DNA from: Ifrita kowaldi
Taxonomy: Eukaryota; Chordata; Aves; Passeriformes; Cinclosomatidae
Direction of reading: 5' to 3'
NCBI GenBank assembly: GCA_013398055.1
Contig: VZRS01001507.1
Location: forward strand, 27,420-91,419
DNA: 64,000 bases
Shown one piece after another: positions 37,401-50,852 of the stretch (position 1 is the first letter of the stretch; the number at the start of each line of letters is the position of its first letter). Made by a program: the position numbers and the translations under genes. The notes below the pieces were generated by a model. That model was not told the DNA's origin and ran no database searches. It saw nothing but the letters and a program-made list of their open reading frames with translations.

Positions 37401-40400
37401 CTCCATCCACAGCAGTGTGATGTCATTTACAGATTTTTGTGGGAATGGCATCTGATCCATATGGTCCTCAAAAAAAGTCTACAAAATTGCCTGGAATGGA
37501 CCAAAACCATAGCAAAGGAGTATTGTTGTTGCAAATCTCAAATATGTGTGCTGGTCACCCATGGTTTCTCATATGGGACAGCTAGGTTACAACATATGAA
37601 TACAGTGGGAATTTTGGAGCAAACAGAATGTGATAGAGATGTAGACACACTGGAGATATTTAGCCTTTATGGGCAAAAATTCTGAGTTTCCATCATGAAG
37701 CTAGGGAGCCACATGTTATACCCCAAAATGGATGTCTCTTTAGCACTGCAACCTGTTACTTCCCTGTGGCTTGACTACAGAAATGAATCAGAAAGAAGTG
37801 ATTTACTCTTATATAACATCAGAAATGGACAACATAGGCCTTTCCCACAAAAGTTGGTCATTTTTAGTCTTCTGATCAAGCTTCTCTCCAAACCTCTTCT
37901 CCTATAGGCCCTTAATCTAATCTCAGTCACCAGTGTATTAACTGCTGCCTTATCAAACCTCTCCTGAAATGTCACAAAAGGACCTAAGAAAGGTAGGCCA
38001 ATCACCTTAACCAGTTTCCAGAAATGGGGATATTGTCCCAATGAGATGAATGCTTGCACTATTAAGCAAAATTAACTATGAACCTTTTCCTGTTGAAACT
38101 AATCAGTATATGCCGAATGAACTGTGGAAACAGAATATAACTTTTTAGCCTCAGATTCTCTCACACAGTTATCAACATCCAGTTTCTAGAATTCTTCTCA
38201 ACAATTTGGTATATTCATGTTTTTAATAAATATTTTTAAAAGACAAAAATAAACGGTTTTACTTGTTCGTTTCACCAAATATGATGCTTACACATGCCAT
38301 GTCTAAAAGTGAAGATCAGCTGTTTCAGCCAGCTTGAAAACTTTTTCAAATTAGTTTTAGACTTTCTCTTAGAATGCCAGGATGCAGAGAGAAAGACACC
38401 ATTAAAGCATATTCTTTTTTCCCTCTGGACTTGAGGAGTCTACAGAGCGATGACTCAGAACAACAAACAAACGGAAAAGCAGCCAGACTGTCATGACTGC
38501 CATTCTATTGTCATAAATTTGATCCCCCTTGGAATATTATTTTTAAGGACTGGAAAGACAGCAAACTAAATTCTGCTCTCAGTTACCATGGAGCAACCCC
38601 ATCTTTACTCAGTTTCTTCACATTAATGAGGACATATTTTATGCCTGAGGAAAACTTAGTTTACTGAGTTTATAGTCAATGCTACAGAAAAAATAAAATA
38701 TGCACAGCAGGTTTAGTTTGCTGTTCCTGCTTTGCAATAGTAGGTGCAGGAAGTAAGGCGAATGGCTGCAATCATGCAATGAAGAGCATTATTTTTTGAA
38801 CAATGCATGTTTTCAGCTAAAGGCAATTGTGAGAGTTAATTTTTTTCTTTACATTTCATATGACATACAAGGACTGTGAATCAAACATACAATTTATTGC
38901 TCCCTTCCTTTCTTTTACTAGCTATGAATTCAATTTACCAAAGTGCCTGTTCTTTATCCCTGTTACACATGTACTTTACACAGTGGATCATGCTGCTAAA
39001 TGGAGGATTAATAATGGCCCAGTAAATGTGTGGAGACTATACTTCAGTTCATCAAGCTCCTGTGCCTAGCACTTGCTCCAATTCTCAAGTAACAAAGGGA
39101 ACTCCTGTGCCTACTGGCCAGCTGATTGTCCTTTACACAAGAATTTCATACAAGAAATGAAGTCTCTCCATAGTCATACCTGACTCTCATTTTCCTCTGT
39201 TACTAAATATCCTTAGTTATGGCAGGGAATCTGGGGAAGAAACAGAAGAGAAGACATGCACGTAGTTAGCTATAAATGACTTCAATGAACTTTCCTGACT
39301 CTCTTAGAGTCTTTTTCCCCCTCCTGGGTGTAACCTTCTTGGAAAATCTTCCACCTTCATCCGTTATTTGCGTCACTCTGGCTCAGTGATCTGTACTGTC
39401 TCACAGGGCAAAAAAAATGCACCTGTACTGTAGAAGTCAGAGGTTCATCCTAAAGTAGCCAGAATCATTAATTAATTAATTTCAAAATTAGGCCTTGTTT
39501 CAGTGAAGAAAGCTGATCTTAATTGAAGGGGATAGAGCTTGATGCATTTATGATTGCTGGAAATGGAGAAGGCCATAGATACCATCTGTACCAGCTGGAC
39601 TTTGTGCATAACCTTGGCACAGAGACTCAGGCACTGACCTACCATCTAACCTGGGCATGGCAGGAGTCTCTGCACATGAGAAAGATTAAAGCTTCCCAGC
39701 AAACTGAAAACAGAAAAATACACTGGAAATCGAGAGAAAAGGAGGATTTTCATTTAACTGTCCTTACAGAGGACTCGAATAAGAACCCAATGCTTTGGGC
39801 CACTTGGATCTTGTAAGGACTATTTACTTACCCTAAAAAGTGAAAGAAATGTCAGTTAGTTCTTCAAAGAAATGTCTTTTTCAATTAAAATTATTTTTTT
39901 CTTCAAACAAATTTTCTTCATCCATAACTGCATTCTATTAAAGGTCTTGACACTTTGTCAGCAGCAACAGATGGAAATTAGGCTTGTCTTAGCATCAGAC
40001 CAATTTGCATTGCAGAAGATCTTAAAAGACCGTTTTTTGTTATTGTCTAGCTAAGGAAATCTGAAGTTACTTAGTTGAAAGTTGATCTTCACTATAGTCT
40101 TGAAGATCAAATCTATTTTTATTTTAACTGCATATGGTTTTTTGTCATTCTCTGATCATTCTCATTTCTCTTTACTGGGTTGTCTTCACTGCCACGTCTT
40201 TTTTTAGAGGGCAGAGCCTTTTAAGCAAGATATTTTTTTTTTAATTAGATTATGCTATTCATGCTGAAGATACATTTTCCCTTAGTTCACTCAAACTATT
40301 GTAGCTAGGTTTGTTTGAGGTTCGTTTTTTCCCTTTCCCTGTAGCATGGTCTACATTGATAATTTACTCTTTTTTACTTTCCATACAGATTTTTGCAAAA

Positions 40401-40821
40401 CTCTTACAATCTTTTTTACCCCAACCTTTCCTGAAGTTCCTTAATATGCATTTATCATTATAAAAAAGCACCGATCTTCTCCCAATTTATTTTATTAGAG
40501 AATTTCTCAAATTTATAAAAAAATAGGTCTTAATTTTAAGCCTCTTTACCAACTTAGTTTCTTCCAAGTAGATGTAATAAATATTTGTGAAACTATGTAG
40601 CTATTTAATTCTTGTGGCTATCTTAGGGCAAGTTTATCTAGAGGGTTCTTCATTTAAAAAAACTATTAAAAAAAGGGTGTAAAACTCATCCTAATTTTTT
40701 TCCATCAAAAAGACCTTTGATTTAGTTGAATATGCCATAAAACAACAATACAACTACTTTTTCATGAACATTTCAAATTCTACATAAACTCATTTCTATG
40801 TTTAGATTCCCAGTTTTCTTC
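31482..40821. other. AT-rich intergenic DNA, nothing firm
   Basis: Contains a pyrimidine-rich CTTC tract at about 33083-33145 and a T-run near 33866-33877. The longest open stretch, at 37335-37685, has no recognisable domain. A small repeat-free patch at 34840-34990 with 'ctttgatctttgcc' and 'gcctaattag' could be regulatory but nothing proves it. Confidence 0.5.
33083..33145. repeat. Pyrimidine-rich low-complexity tract
   Basis: T/C-only blocks with several cttc units (ccttccttccttcctctt near 33128-33145). Confidence 0.75.
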
Positions 40822-41412
40822 TGTATTGTTTGCCTACACAGTTTTGGTATCAGGGAGACAGCACGGGGGGACTTCTGACAGAAGATGTCAGAGGTTGCCT
40901 TGAAGTCAGATGAAATCAGTGCCAGCCAGCTCCAGACAGACCCACTGCTGGCCAAAGCTGAGCCAGTGGTGGCAGTGCTTCTGGGATAACACATTTAAGA
41001 AGTAAAAACTGCTGCAAAAAAGCATCCAGGACACGAGTGAGAATTGCCTTGTAGCCGTCAAAGTCAGTGAAGAAGGATGGGTGGGAGGTGCTCCAGGTGC
41101 TGGAGCTGAGATTCCCCTGCAAACACTGGTGAAGACCATGGCAAGGCAGCTGTGACCCTGAAGATCAGGAAGGTGTATAGGGAAGCGGAGATCCACCTGC
41201 AGCCTGTGGACAGCCCCCACATGAGCAGCCGGATGTGTCCTGGAGAAGTCTGTGACCCATACCCCCCACACTACTCAGTAATTGTTGAGTGATCTTTCAC
41301 TGTCCTTATCTTGACCCATGAGAATTTTGCTGTATTTTCTCTCCCCTGTGCAGCTGAGGAGGGGCAAAGGGGAGTGATAGAGTGCTTGGTGGGCACCAGG
41401 AAAAGTCAACCT
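40822..41412 (+). mobile_element. ERVL-type LTR, internally deleted
   Basis: Same family as the LTR at 12114, in plus orientation. The U3 start shows 'acagttttggtatcaggg', 'ctgctggccaaagctgagcc' and 'gctccaggtgctggagctga'. The U5 end shows 'agtgatctttcactgtcc' and 'cagctgaggaggggcaaagg', then 'ggtgggcaccagg'. The middle of the LTR, including the poly(A) signal region, is missing around 41262-41272. The ends are eroded and no reliable target duplication was found. Confidence 0.85.
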
Positions 41413-42505
41413 ATCTCTCTGCCTTAGCAGCTTTTTCTTATGTACAAGCTTATACTGATATATAACTTGCCATAGTCCCTTCTTTAAACACAATTCTATA
41501 CAATTCTTTCTTTAGCTGGTTACTCATCTTTTACAAGACCTTAGTGACAACCACTATGATTCAAAGTGTTTCAGTAAACTCTCAGAAGTAGTATAGAATA
41601 AAATTCATCTGTCTCAGAATCTAGAAGTGTCTAATTGTCCTAAAATCACATTAGTTTCTCGTTTCCCAGGCTGAAATTTGATTCACTTGCCACCATTTTA
41701 AACTGTTACAGACATCCGATTACTTAGTGATTTTTTATTGGAAGCCACTGATAACCGCTGCATAGCTGAGCACTTTCATCACCATAAACATGAGGGTTGA
41801 AGTAACATCTCCCTTGTATATTGTGCTTTTCTCTTGCAGCTAAAGGGTGTGCAGCGTGGCATGCACTGTATGGCATGGTGTGGTTTTTAAACACCATGGT
41901 AGAATTTTAGGGGTAAGGTATGCTTTCTAGTTTTTACATCTTTAATTGTGTTGAGAGCTTCTGGTACTGGGTTGGCTATTTCCCATAGGACATGTAGGAG
42001 TGATACTCCTGCTCTGTGATTACTGTGTCAAAGACAGCAAATGGGCTTGGCAATGTTATCTGTAGTGTAATTTCAGAAATGCATGAAAAAGGCCTTCTTT
42101 CTCTATTTTTTTTAACTTATTTATTTGCTTATTTATTTTAGTAGTAGTACGAGAAGTACTGTATTTTTTTGAGAGCTGGGTGTGGGGAAACAGTAGAATA
42201 AATTTAGAACTAGAAGGTTTTCATTTTGGAGGAGTGGGACTCTCTTCTGTCCTCATTTCCCAGCCAACAAAGCCACTAACTTACTAGAGCAGGATAACTC
42301 TGTCTCTTGAACAGGAAAAACAGCCAAAGGTAGACTTAGAGGTGTGACCAATAAACTTAACACATGTCAATTAAGAACCACTAGGAACATGGGAGCCCAC
42401 AGTAACCAAGGGGTGAGAATCAGACCTGTGTGTTCTGGAGAGCTGTCGAGTCCTCTGAATGCTCTGCTGCAGTGGCCACTGCCACATGCACTGCAACAGA
42501 GGCGT
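41413..42505. other. Intergenic DNA, nothing recognised
   Basis: No gene or known repeat seen. T-rich with (ttta)n-like sequence near 42110-42140. Confidence 0.55.
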
Positions 42506-43160
42506 TGTTATGACTGAATTTAAGAAAGTTGGCTTTCACAGTCAAATAAAGTTATTGATTATTGTTATAATAAAGTTGATAGTTAGTTGTTGGAATAAAG
42601 TAATCAATAGGGGAGGTTGTTCATTAACCTGTTGAAGGTATAAATGTGTTTTATTCAGCTAGTTTTATTGTGTGAAGCTATTAGTTGAATTGTTTGCCCT
42701 GTTAATAAATTTGTTATGGGAATGGTTGTTCAAAATGGAGAACAAGGGAAGCTTCCAGAACCTCCATGATGTAATCATAGGGGAAGGGTTTTGAGCCTTA
42801 TTTGCATAAGGGTGGAAATAAAAGACTATCACTGGATGTTCCCTAGACCAATTAGAAGACCCGAGACAACAACTCGAGGACAATAAGCCAATGAAAAGAC
42901 TCTAGACATCTGTGAGCCAATCGCAGTGCAGCAGAGGGGCGGGGAAAGGGGCACCCGGGAGGCGGGGACTGGGGAATAAAATGGATGGCCCGATGCTGCG
43001 AGGAGAGTCTTTGATCGGCTTTGTCTCAGGGCTGGGTGGGGGTCCTGTGCGTGTTTGTCTTGTGTGGAGGCAAATAGCCGAAAAGGTCTTTTATTGTCTA
43101 GTAACTAGGTTTTTGTTAATAAATTTGTTTTAAATCTCAATCTTGAGCCTGTATTTAACA
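42506..43160 (+). mobile_element. Solo ERV LTR with a strong promoter block
   Basis: 655 bp with TG/CA ends (tgttatgactg to gtatttaaca). U3 carries three CCAAT boxes (42848-42852, 42888-42892, 42917-42921), a GC box ggggcgggg at 42936-42944 and a TATA-like aataaaat at about 42975. The 3' part has AATAAA at 43118-43123. A second 'gttaataaatttgtt' lies at about 42701-42715, so the poly(A)-like module occurs twice. No internal retroviral sequence adjoins it and the flanks show no clear duplication. Confidence 0.75.
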
Positions 43161-43316
43161 GATGTGCAAACTTTCTATATTGTGTGTACGTATACGTACA
43201 TATACACGCACACATGCACGCTGAGATACAATTATTTTTTGTAGTTATATACATTTCGTAAATGCTTATATATAAATACATGTATGTAAAAACATATATT
43301 GTATACACATATGTAG
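43161..43316. repeat. Degenerate TA/CA-rich microsatellite
   Basis: Alternating purine-pyrimidine sequence (tgtgtacgtatacgtacata, cacgcacacatgcacg, tatatataaatac), starting shortly after the LTR. Confidence 0.8.
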
Positions 43317-46300
43317 TGTAAACGGCTATAAAATATGTATATGTTTATGATAATTTATAAATCAGATACGTTTTTGGACACCTTCTACAGGCTATGGAGA
43401 GCATTCAGTTACTAATGAGGTGTTTCTCACTTGGGAAAATTTGGATTAGTTACATTTTCTTTCTGAATTTCATAAAGAGTAAATATCAGTGAAAAATAAA
43501 AATCATATGTTTTCTGTGATGTAGAGCTAGTTTGTAGATCAGTTTGTGAAAACCTAGAAGAGCGTTTATAGATGGCACAATATTTGCCTAAACTAGGTAT
43601 TTAACAATATTTATCTCTATACTCCTTAAGCAACCCTTTGGTACAGTGATTTTATGTAAGTTACAACATGACAGTTGTTATGTGAGAGACAAAATGAAAG
43701 TCTGCCAAGAAGATAAAGTAGTAGATTTCTACCTTGAATAAAAATAATTAATATTTTTTTTCATCCAACAGTGCATCTATTGAAAAATAGTGATGAAACA
43801 CATCACGGCATTTTATTTAAACACACTGCATGCAAGTTGCACCTGAACTGGCCCAAGAACCGATGTTTTTCAATGTTGTAGAAACTACCTACTAAGTTAT
43901 GGCTGCTGATTTTTTTAAAACTAGCTGTAACGCTGCTTTTTTACTCAAGTAGAAAAAATAATTTTTGAATCACTCTCATGAAATCTGTTCAGGAAAAGAT
44001 ACGAAAAGAAGTGAAGCACAGCACATGGGGTTTTAGATCCAACAATACTTCAAAATGTGTTACTAGAAATCGACCTTAAAAAAACTCAAAACGGCAATTC
44101 ATGGCTTCTAAATGTTGTCTTTATGTACATTCTGTTTTGTTGTTTTCCTTTGGAGCCAAACATTTTAAAGATAACAAAGATAATGGGTGGCTGTACCTTA
44201 GACAGCACCAGCGGCAGTATCATGTCTTACAAAAGAAAGCCTCATTAAAACTGTCAAAGAGAAAAAAAAGGTTCCTAACTAAAATTAAGTTAGTGAGTAT
44301 AGGTAATTTTCCTGTTTTACTTCTGTTTTTTCTTCACATAAAATACTGTGTGGTAGAGTGCTCTACAGAAAAGATCAGCAGATAATGAAATGCTGGAAAA
44401 AGCTAGATTCAAAATTAGTGCTAGAGGAATTATCACACAAGTGCTCCTAACTCTGGTGTTTGGATGCACACACTGTTAAGTAAACATGGTGAAAAGAGTA
44501 GGCATCTTGATCATTATCATAAGAATAATTTAAATATGAATGTAAATAACAATGATAGACGGTTTTTGAATTGCCTTATTTTTGGTTCTGCCACCATCAG
44601 TTCTTAAGTTTACAATGAGGTAAATTCGCTACAGGAGAGGAGAAGGAAACAGGCTGTCGAACTGGTTGCTAAATGATCTGCAGTGTTTACTATGCGTTAT
44701 GAACGCAGAGCTCTAGAGGGTGTGGAAAAAATGGCTTTACTTAAAACTATTTGGAAACCCTTTGTCCGCCAACAAATTTGCACAGCCAATGCTGTTCTTA
44801 AAGAGACATTTTTAGTGACCCTAATTCCTCTAAATATATTCCGTCAATTACTACTATCATTGCACATCCTTTGAGATTACAACAACATGTTTCTTACAGT
44901 AAAAATGTTTATATTTGTAGATCTCTTGTTGCACTTCACAGGGTAGCACTTCAGGCCTCTTGAGATGCCATAGAACAAAAGATGCAAAAAGGAATTCAAA
45001 ATACAAACCACGTTTTTTGGACAACAAGTAAGATGCAGTACAAGGGTTGCAATACTATGTAGCCATGATCCTTGCTGAGGAAAAATACATTGTCTTGTCT
45101 ACATGGCCGTCTAAGGCATGTAGAAGCTTATTAATAGAGATCTTAGAGACCCTTGGCATTAATGGAGAAGAATATTCCATGGTTAATATAAGCAGCAGTT
45201 TTATGAATCTTGGAAATATTTTTAATACAACAGAGCTATTTCTAGAAGGGTTGAAGATAACCTTAGTAAGAAAACCTGACATGCACTTCGCCGTGTTCCC
45301 AGCGAGGTGAGAAGGATTTAACTACTCAGGTTGCCATTAGGGGGAGTAGTAGCACAGACTCCCTAACTAATGGCTACACAAAAAAAAGTTTCGAAGATTG
45401 AGAACAAATTTTTCGTGGGGGGAAAAAAGGTGGTGCAGAGCCCAAGGGGCTGGAGGTAGCTATCTGTTGCCTTTGCCACTCCCAACCCAAAGAGCAGAAA
45501 TTCAGATATCCTGTCTCCCGTGTTTCCTCCCCTCTCTGCTGTTTAACACAGTATTTGCTCAGCATCCTGCCTGCTTCAGCTGCCATCTTGAGGAAGGCAA
45601 GTTTCATTAGTTCAGAATTAGGAAGCTTAAGACTTAATAAAGTTGCCCAGGTTTCTAAGGTTATCTATGAGTATGCCAGCCTTATGTAGGACAGCAAATA
45701 TCTGTAACTAAATTTACTAATGACTTGCTTCTGTTTTACGCATCTAACTACAGATGCCTGAATGCTGTATGCAGAAGACAAACATGAAAAACATCCAAGT
45801 TCCATTTCTTTTTATGGTTAGTATCAAACCAGTTGATAAGATGCTAACTAAATATTGTTTCCAGCATAGTTTATTGTTATTTCAAATGTGCTGCACCTAC
45901 TTCACAGCAGAAAATACGTATTTTGCAGAGTTTCCTTGCGGAAGTCAGGGTTGTGTGCAATCAAATCAATCAAAGTAGATGAAAGCGGAAGAAATGGATT
46001 GTGGTTGTCCTGGGCCTGCTGGCATCAAGATATGAAATAATTATAAAAAAGGTGTTCAAAAGTCATAAAACTACAGCAGTTACAAAAATCGAAGGGGAAC
46101 ATGAAATGCACATTATTTGGGTAGGGACAAGAGGTGTGGAAATTACTGCTGTTCTCTTAGTGGAGAAAAAGAATTCATCCCTCACTTGTGAATAAGATGG
46201 TTCTCAGAATAGACAGTACCATTAGGATTCCAGTGGCTGAGTTAAGAGAAAAGGAAGGATGCATATTCTCATACTAAAACAGTGAAAATGTATTCCTTCT

Positions 46301-49206
46301 CAATGACAGACAGACAAAACAAATCATTTTATAAGGAAGTGTTTTACTGAAAAGTGTTTCACTGTGTAGTTCCCTGGGAAAATGAAGAGTAATGTAAAAA
46401 TTGGACAAGATGAAACCAGCTTTTTCATTCCACAGATTGCACAAGTCACTTTCAATAAATCTGCTGCTTATTGGATTTAAGGCAGCACTTCATTGACTTT
46501 AAGAAGGCTGGTACAAAATTTTCTGTTTAGTAAGAGAGCCTTCTGGTACCAGAAACTGAAGTTTATTCTAAAGAATATATTTGAGTATCCTTTCCAGCAT
46601 GTAAGGGGAAGAAACATGAATTAAGTGCAACAGGTCTGTCACAGAATGGTTCGTTCCCAAGACAATCTGATTAGAAAATCACTACTTTCAGACCAGTATA
46701 GAATTAAACGTGTGGTAAAATAAAGCAATATATACGCTCTTTTACCAGATCTTAGGGCTGATAGTTTCCATCACAATGTAATACCCCAAAACCTGAGTTA
46801 AATCGAAACTAATGATTTCAGTTCCTAGGGGTAAAGAAAACCAAGAATCAAATCTATATCAAGAAGCAGAATACCACCCTAATTCGTGTTTACATTAAAA
46901 CCCCCTCAGGGTCTTTACCCCAGCAGTGTTTTTGGGGAAGTGGTGTTGTCCCACAGGAGCATGATAGTCAAAGTTTGCTGGATGAGATCTGGATCTGACT
47001 TGAATTTTTTCTCCTGCCATAATGTGTCTAAGTCTGCTTGCTGACTCACCTACATGAGAGGAGTCAGGTCAGCAGAGTTTTTTCTAGGATAGCAACCACT
47101 GTAGCCCAGGTTAATACTTTGATACTTAGAGTGGGGGAAGTTTAGCAGATGGTGTCTCAGTCTAGCACATTGATACCGATCATCAATGCACCTGAGACCA
47201 CTGGAAAGAATTACCTTGTAAAGGAGCTTCTGGATCTCTGCTTTAGAAGCTGTCTAGACAAATGCTCCATACTAGAAATACAGTTTTAAATAGTTCAGAG
47301 TGAATTGCCCAAATCACTAACAATTAACATAACAATCCCTTAGGAACAGAGGAAAAAAGCTGAAATTACTACTTCTTGGCTCTGCTTTTAGGACTTTTCC
47401 ACTAACAACATACCACACGCGAGAATTCTTTAGACTGTTCAAAGCCTTTAGACTGTTCTTAGCACTCTAAGACTAAATAGTACAGCAGCAGAATGAAATC
47501 TCTTCCATGAAATGTGAGAACTGGCTCTACTTAGATTCTATCTTAGTATTCCACAAATTGTCTATCTGGCAATCAGAATATATTCTGAGTCCCCACTGAA
47601 TGCTGTGATCACATTATTTACTGATTATCATTTATTTCTTTTTAACTGTGATAGATGAGTTTTTGTGTATGTGTATGTACTGCAACAAGCAGTATCACCA
47701 TCAGATTCTTACCAACAGCCCAAAGTCTTTGAGTCAGGATATGAAAATCACAACATAAATTTTGCTTTACAGTGTAAAATGATCCTCAACTTCCATTTTT
47801 GTTTGCTAAAATATGAAGTGAGATACTGCTGCTGCTATTTTAATATTATCTGATTTGATTTCATTAGCTTGTTATAATGACATCACATAAATAATTATTT
47901 GTCGTGTAAAATGTTAATTAATCTGTGACTTCTGCAATAGAAAAAAAAAAAGTGATTTGGTAAAGCTCCTTGTACCAGCAAAGAATTGATATTCAGGAGA
48001 CTCAGCTGCCTGCTTAAAATTTAGATAACTTTGAGGAGTATTGATGAATTCTGCTACCCTTTAAGAGGTGGTAGCATATTTGAGTGATTTATACACTATG
48101 TCTTAACACTGATATGTCTGCCGTCTATCTGTTAGAACTTTAATATCTTTAAAAACCTCTCAGTTAAACCTTGTTTTGCAGCTAGGTCAAAGAGCAATTA
48201 GAATACGCTTCAAAAAAACTTACGTAAGTCTGTGTAAGTCCTATAAAAATTCATTGTGTATGCTCACTCTATAATGTGTAAAGAAAGCTGGGAATCTGTA
48301 GGGTACCTCATAGATACAAATAGATACTTCAGTATAATTCCATGATATATTGGACTCAGAAGTGAGCCAATTTCAGCCTTTAAGATTGTTCCAAATCCAA
48401 GCCATGGTTTTGCAACACTGCAAACCAGGTAAAAGGCATGAATAAAAGGAAGGTTTTGAAGAGATAGAGGGAAGTGTAAGTATGTACAACAAAAAATAAA
48501 ATTTTGAATGCATTGCTTTGTAACGAGAAAACCCTTTGGTAAAACTGAATTTGCCCTATGAAAATAATGATTCAGAGTTATTGATTTGTAGCTGTAGTTA
48601 AGGTTGCAAAGCTATTAACTGGAGATACTAATTTTAATCTGATATGGGAATGAAAAATGAAAAGAATTAGAGATTACTAAATGGGTAAGAAAGCAGAAAC
48701 TTACCCAGTCACTACCTTAAATGAAACATTTGAAAACCAAGGTACTCTGCTTTCACATACTCTAGTTTGTAATTATCTGATCAGAGGGAAAAACTAATAT
48801 TACAATTGTAGGAATCTCAGTAACTATTTCTGACTCACTAAGGTGTTTGTAAGAAAAAGGTCAAAGTAAATGGGACAATTTATTATGTGAAATGCTCAAG
48901 AGTGTAAGAATTTTTACTTATTTATTAATTTCTTTACTGCCCCATCCATTGATTAAAGACACAGATTATGATTTCCTGGTCTTTTTTCTCTCCTCCTCTT
49001 AACATACAAAGAGAAAGAAATGAGAGAAAAAAATGACATTATTAAAGAAGCTCATTCCAAAATGCACCTTGCCTTGAACAAATTAGTCTAGTAAGTGAGA
49101 TCGTGAATTTTTAAGGAGGTGCATGTGTGACTGAAAAAATGAACTAAATGGTTTTGTGAAAAATGTTTTTTAAGGATGGCAAACGTTTCTAAAGTGCTGT
49201 ATTAAT
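43317..49206. other. AT-rich intergenic DNA, nothing firm
   Basis: Short ORFs at 44057-46195 on the plus strand show no domain. A GC-richer patch at 45400-45610 includes a minus-strand ATG in good context (caagATGgca, about 45578) opening a frame of about 65 codons, with no recognisable family. An A-run lies near 47940-47951. Confidence 0.5.
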
Positions 49207-49267
49207 CATAGAATGAATTAGAATTAAAAATCATCTAGTTCCAATCCCCCTGCTTTGTACAAGGATA

Positions 49268-49483
49268 CTACCAGTAGACTAGATTACTCAGACTCTTGCG
49301 GCTGGCTTTGAACAACTCCAGGGAGGGAGCATCCACAGGTTCCCTGGGAAACCTGTTCCAGTGCTTCACTACTCTCTGGGTAAAGAATTTATTCCCTATG
49401 TCTAATCTACATCTAACCCCTTTCAGTTTAAAACTGGAACCCCTTGTCCTATAACCACAATCCTTCATAGAGTCCGTCATCAC
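49268..49483 (-). pseudogene. CR1 ORF2 C-terminal remnant
   Basis: About 72 codons matching the end of CR1 ORF2: GSSFKLKGVRCRLDIGNKFF, QRVVKHWNRFPREPVDAPSL and ELFKASRKSLSNLV. These C-terminal blocks follow the RT domain in all CR1 proteins. Upstream coding sequence is out of frame, so it is dead. Confidence 0.88.
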
Positions 49484-50058
49484 CTTTCCTGTAGGCCCCT
49501 TTTAAGCACTGAAAGGCTGCTACAAGGTCTCACTGGAGCCTTCTCTCGTCCAGGGTGAACTCCAACTCTGTCAGTCTATATAGAGAATGTGCTTCAGACT
49601 CTCTGATAACTTTAGTGGACTTCCTCTAGACCCACTCAAGCAGGTCTATGTCTTTTTGTTCTGAGGACCCCAGAGCCAGACTCAGTGCTCCAGGTGAGGT
49701 CTTACAGGGTCAGTGTAGGGGGTAAAATCACCTCCCTTGACCTGCAGCCCAGGATGTGGTCTGCAAGCACCCATCACCAGGACATATTCAGGTTTTCGTC
49801 TACCATTATCCCCAGGTCCTTTTTGGCAGAACTGCTCTCAATCTAATAATGAGCCAGGCTGCCTCCATTTCTGGGACTGCCCTGAGCTAGCCTTGTTGAA
49901 GGTTAACATGGGCCCACCTCTCTAGTCTGTCGAGTTATGTGTGATTGGCATTCCTTCCCTCTGGAGTACCTAGACTACTAGGCTTGATATCATCCACAGG
50001 TTTGTTAAGTGTACACTGAATCCCACTGTCCATGTCCCCAGAAAATACTGGTCCCAGT

Positions 50059-50424
50059 TGCGGATGCTGAAAAAGCTTTAGCAGAGAAATTCTTCAGCTC
50101 TCTGCAGCATTTTGTGAAAGCACTGTCTTTCCCACGCAAGTAACTCAAAACAATGTTACAGTTTTGTAAACTTCTTGCACCTGCAGGTTGTTTTGCAGAA
50201 TTGTTATCGTTCTAAGTAGAAAAACATTCAGAGGTGAGCGTTTTAGAAGTTGACCAATCCGCTTAGGGGGTGGATGACAAAAAAACAATTATCTTACACC
50301 GTCTAATACGCTTTTGGGAATTAACATATAAAAGCCTTCTAAGAGATCCTGAAAGCACTTCCATTTATCCCTGAGCCTGGACTGCGTGTTGTTTCTCTAC
50401 TTGTCCATGGGGAGAACAGCAACA
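50059..50424 (+). mobile_element. Solo ERV LTR inserted into CR1
   Basis: 366 bp with TG/CA ends (tgcggatgctg to cagcaaca), inserted between two adjacent parts of a CR1. The 6 bases before it (CCCAGT) and after it (CCCAAG) are a decayed 6-bp target duplication. Removing the LTR and one copy restores the CR1 order. A CCAAT box lies at 50254-50258 and a TATA box (catataaaag) at about 50325-50334, giving plus orientation. A 6-bp duplication fits the ERVK class. Confidence 0.85.
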
Positions 50425-50852
50425 CCCAAGACAGACCACCACTCATCATTGATCTCCATCCAGTCACAGTAACTCTCCGAGTGTGACCATCCAGTCCATT
50501 CCTTACTCACTGGATGGTCCACCCGTCAAACCCATGTCTCTCCAGTTTAGAGACACCAGTCAACTCTTCCCTTCACCAGCAGTACTAGCCATAGAAGCCC
50601 ACCAAGTCTGACAGGCGTGATAGGCCCTTAGAGAAGCCATGCTGGCAGACACCAGTCCCTTCTCTGTTTCCTGTGTACCCCCTAGCATAGGTTCCATGAG
50701 GATCTGCTCCATGATCTTGCTGAACACAAAGATGAGACTGACTGGCCTGTAGTTCCTCAGGTCTTCATACTTTCCTCTTTCAAAAATAGGTGATTATATC
50801 TCCCTTTTTCCAGGAACTGGGAACTTCACTACTCTGCCATGACTTTTCAAAT

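Larger units (their letters stand above)
49207..50852 (-). mobile_element. CR1 LINE 3' portion, split by a nested LTR
   Basis: Minus-strand CR1 beginning at its 3' tail (aatcatagaatg, 49207). It runs through the ORF2 C-terminus (49268-49483), the block 'tactggtcccagt' at 50046-50058 and, after the inserted LTR, 'tctccatccagtcacagtaa', 'tggatggtccacccgtcaaa' and 'tctgctccatgatcttgct' within RT. Similarity ends near 50852. Without the inserted LTR the copy is about 1.28 kb, 5'-truncated and degraded. Confidence 0.93.

Noticed and set aside
37335..37685. 116-codon plus-strand frame
   Set aside because: No domain, no splice or promoter context, ordinary chance length for a 64-kb window.
37775..38059. 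Minus-strand frame suspected to be a transposon protein
   Set aside because: No CR1 or retroviral block could be found in it.
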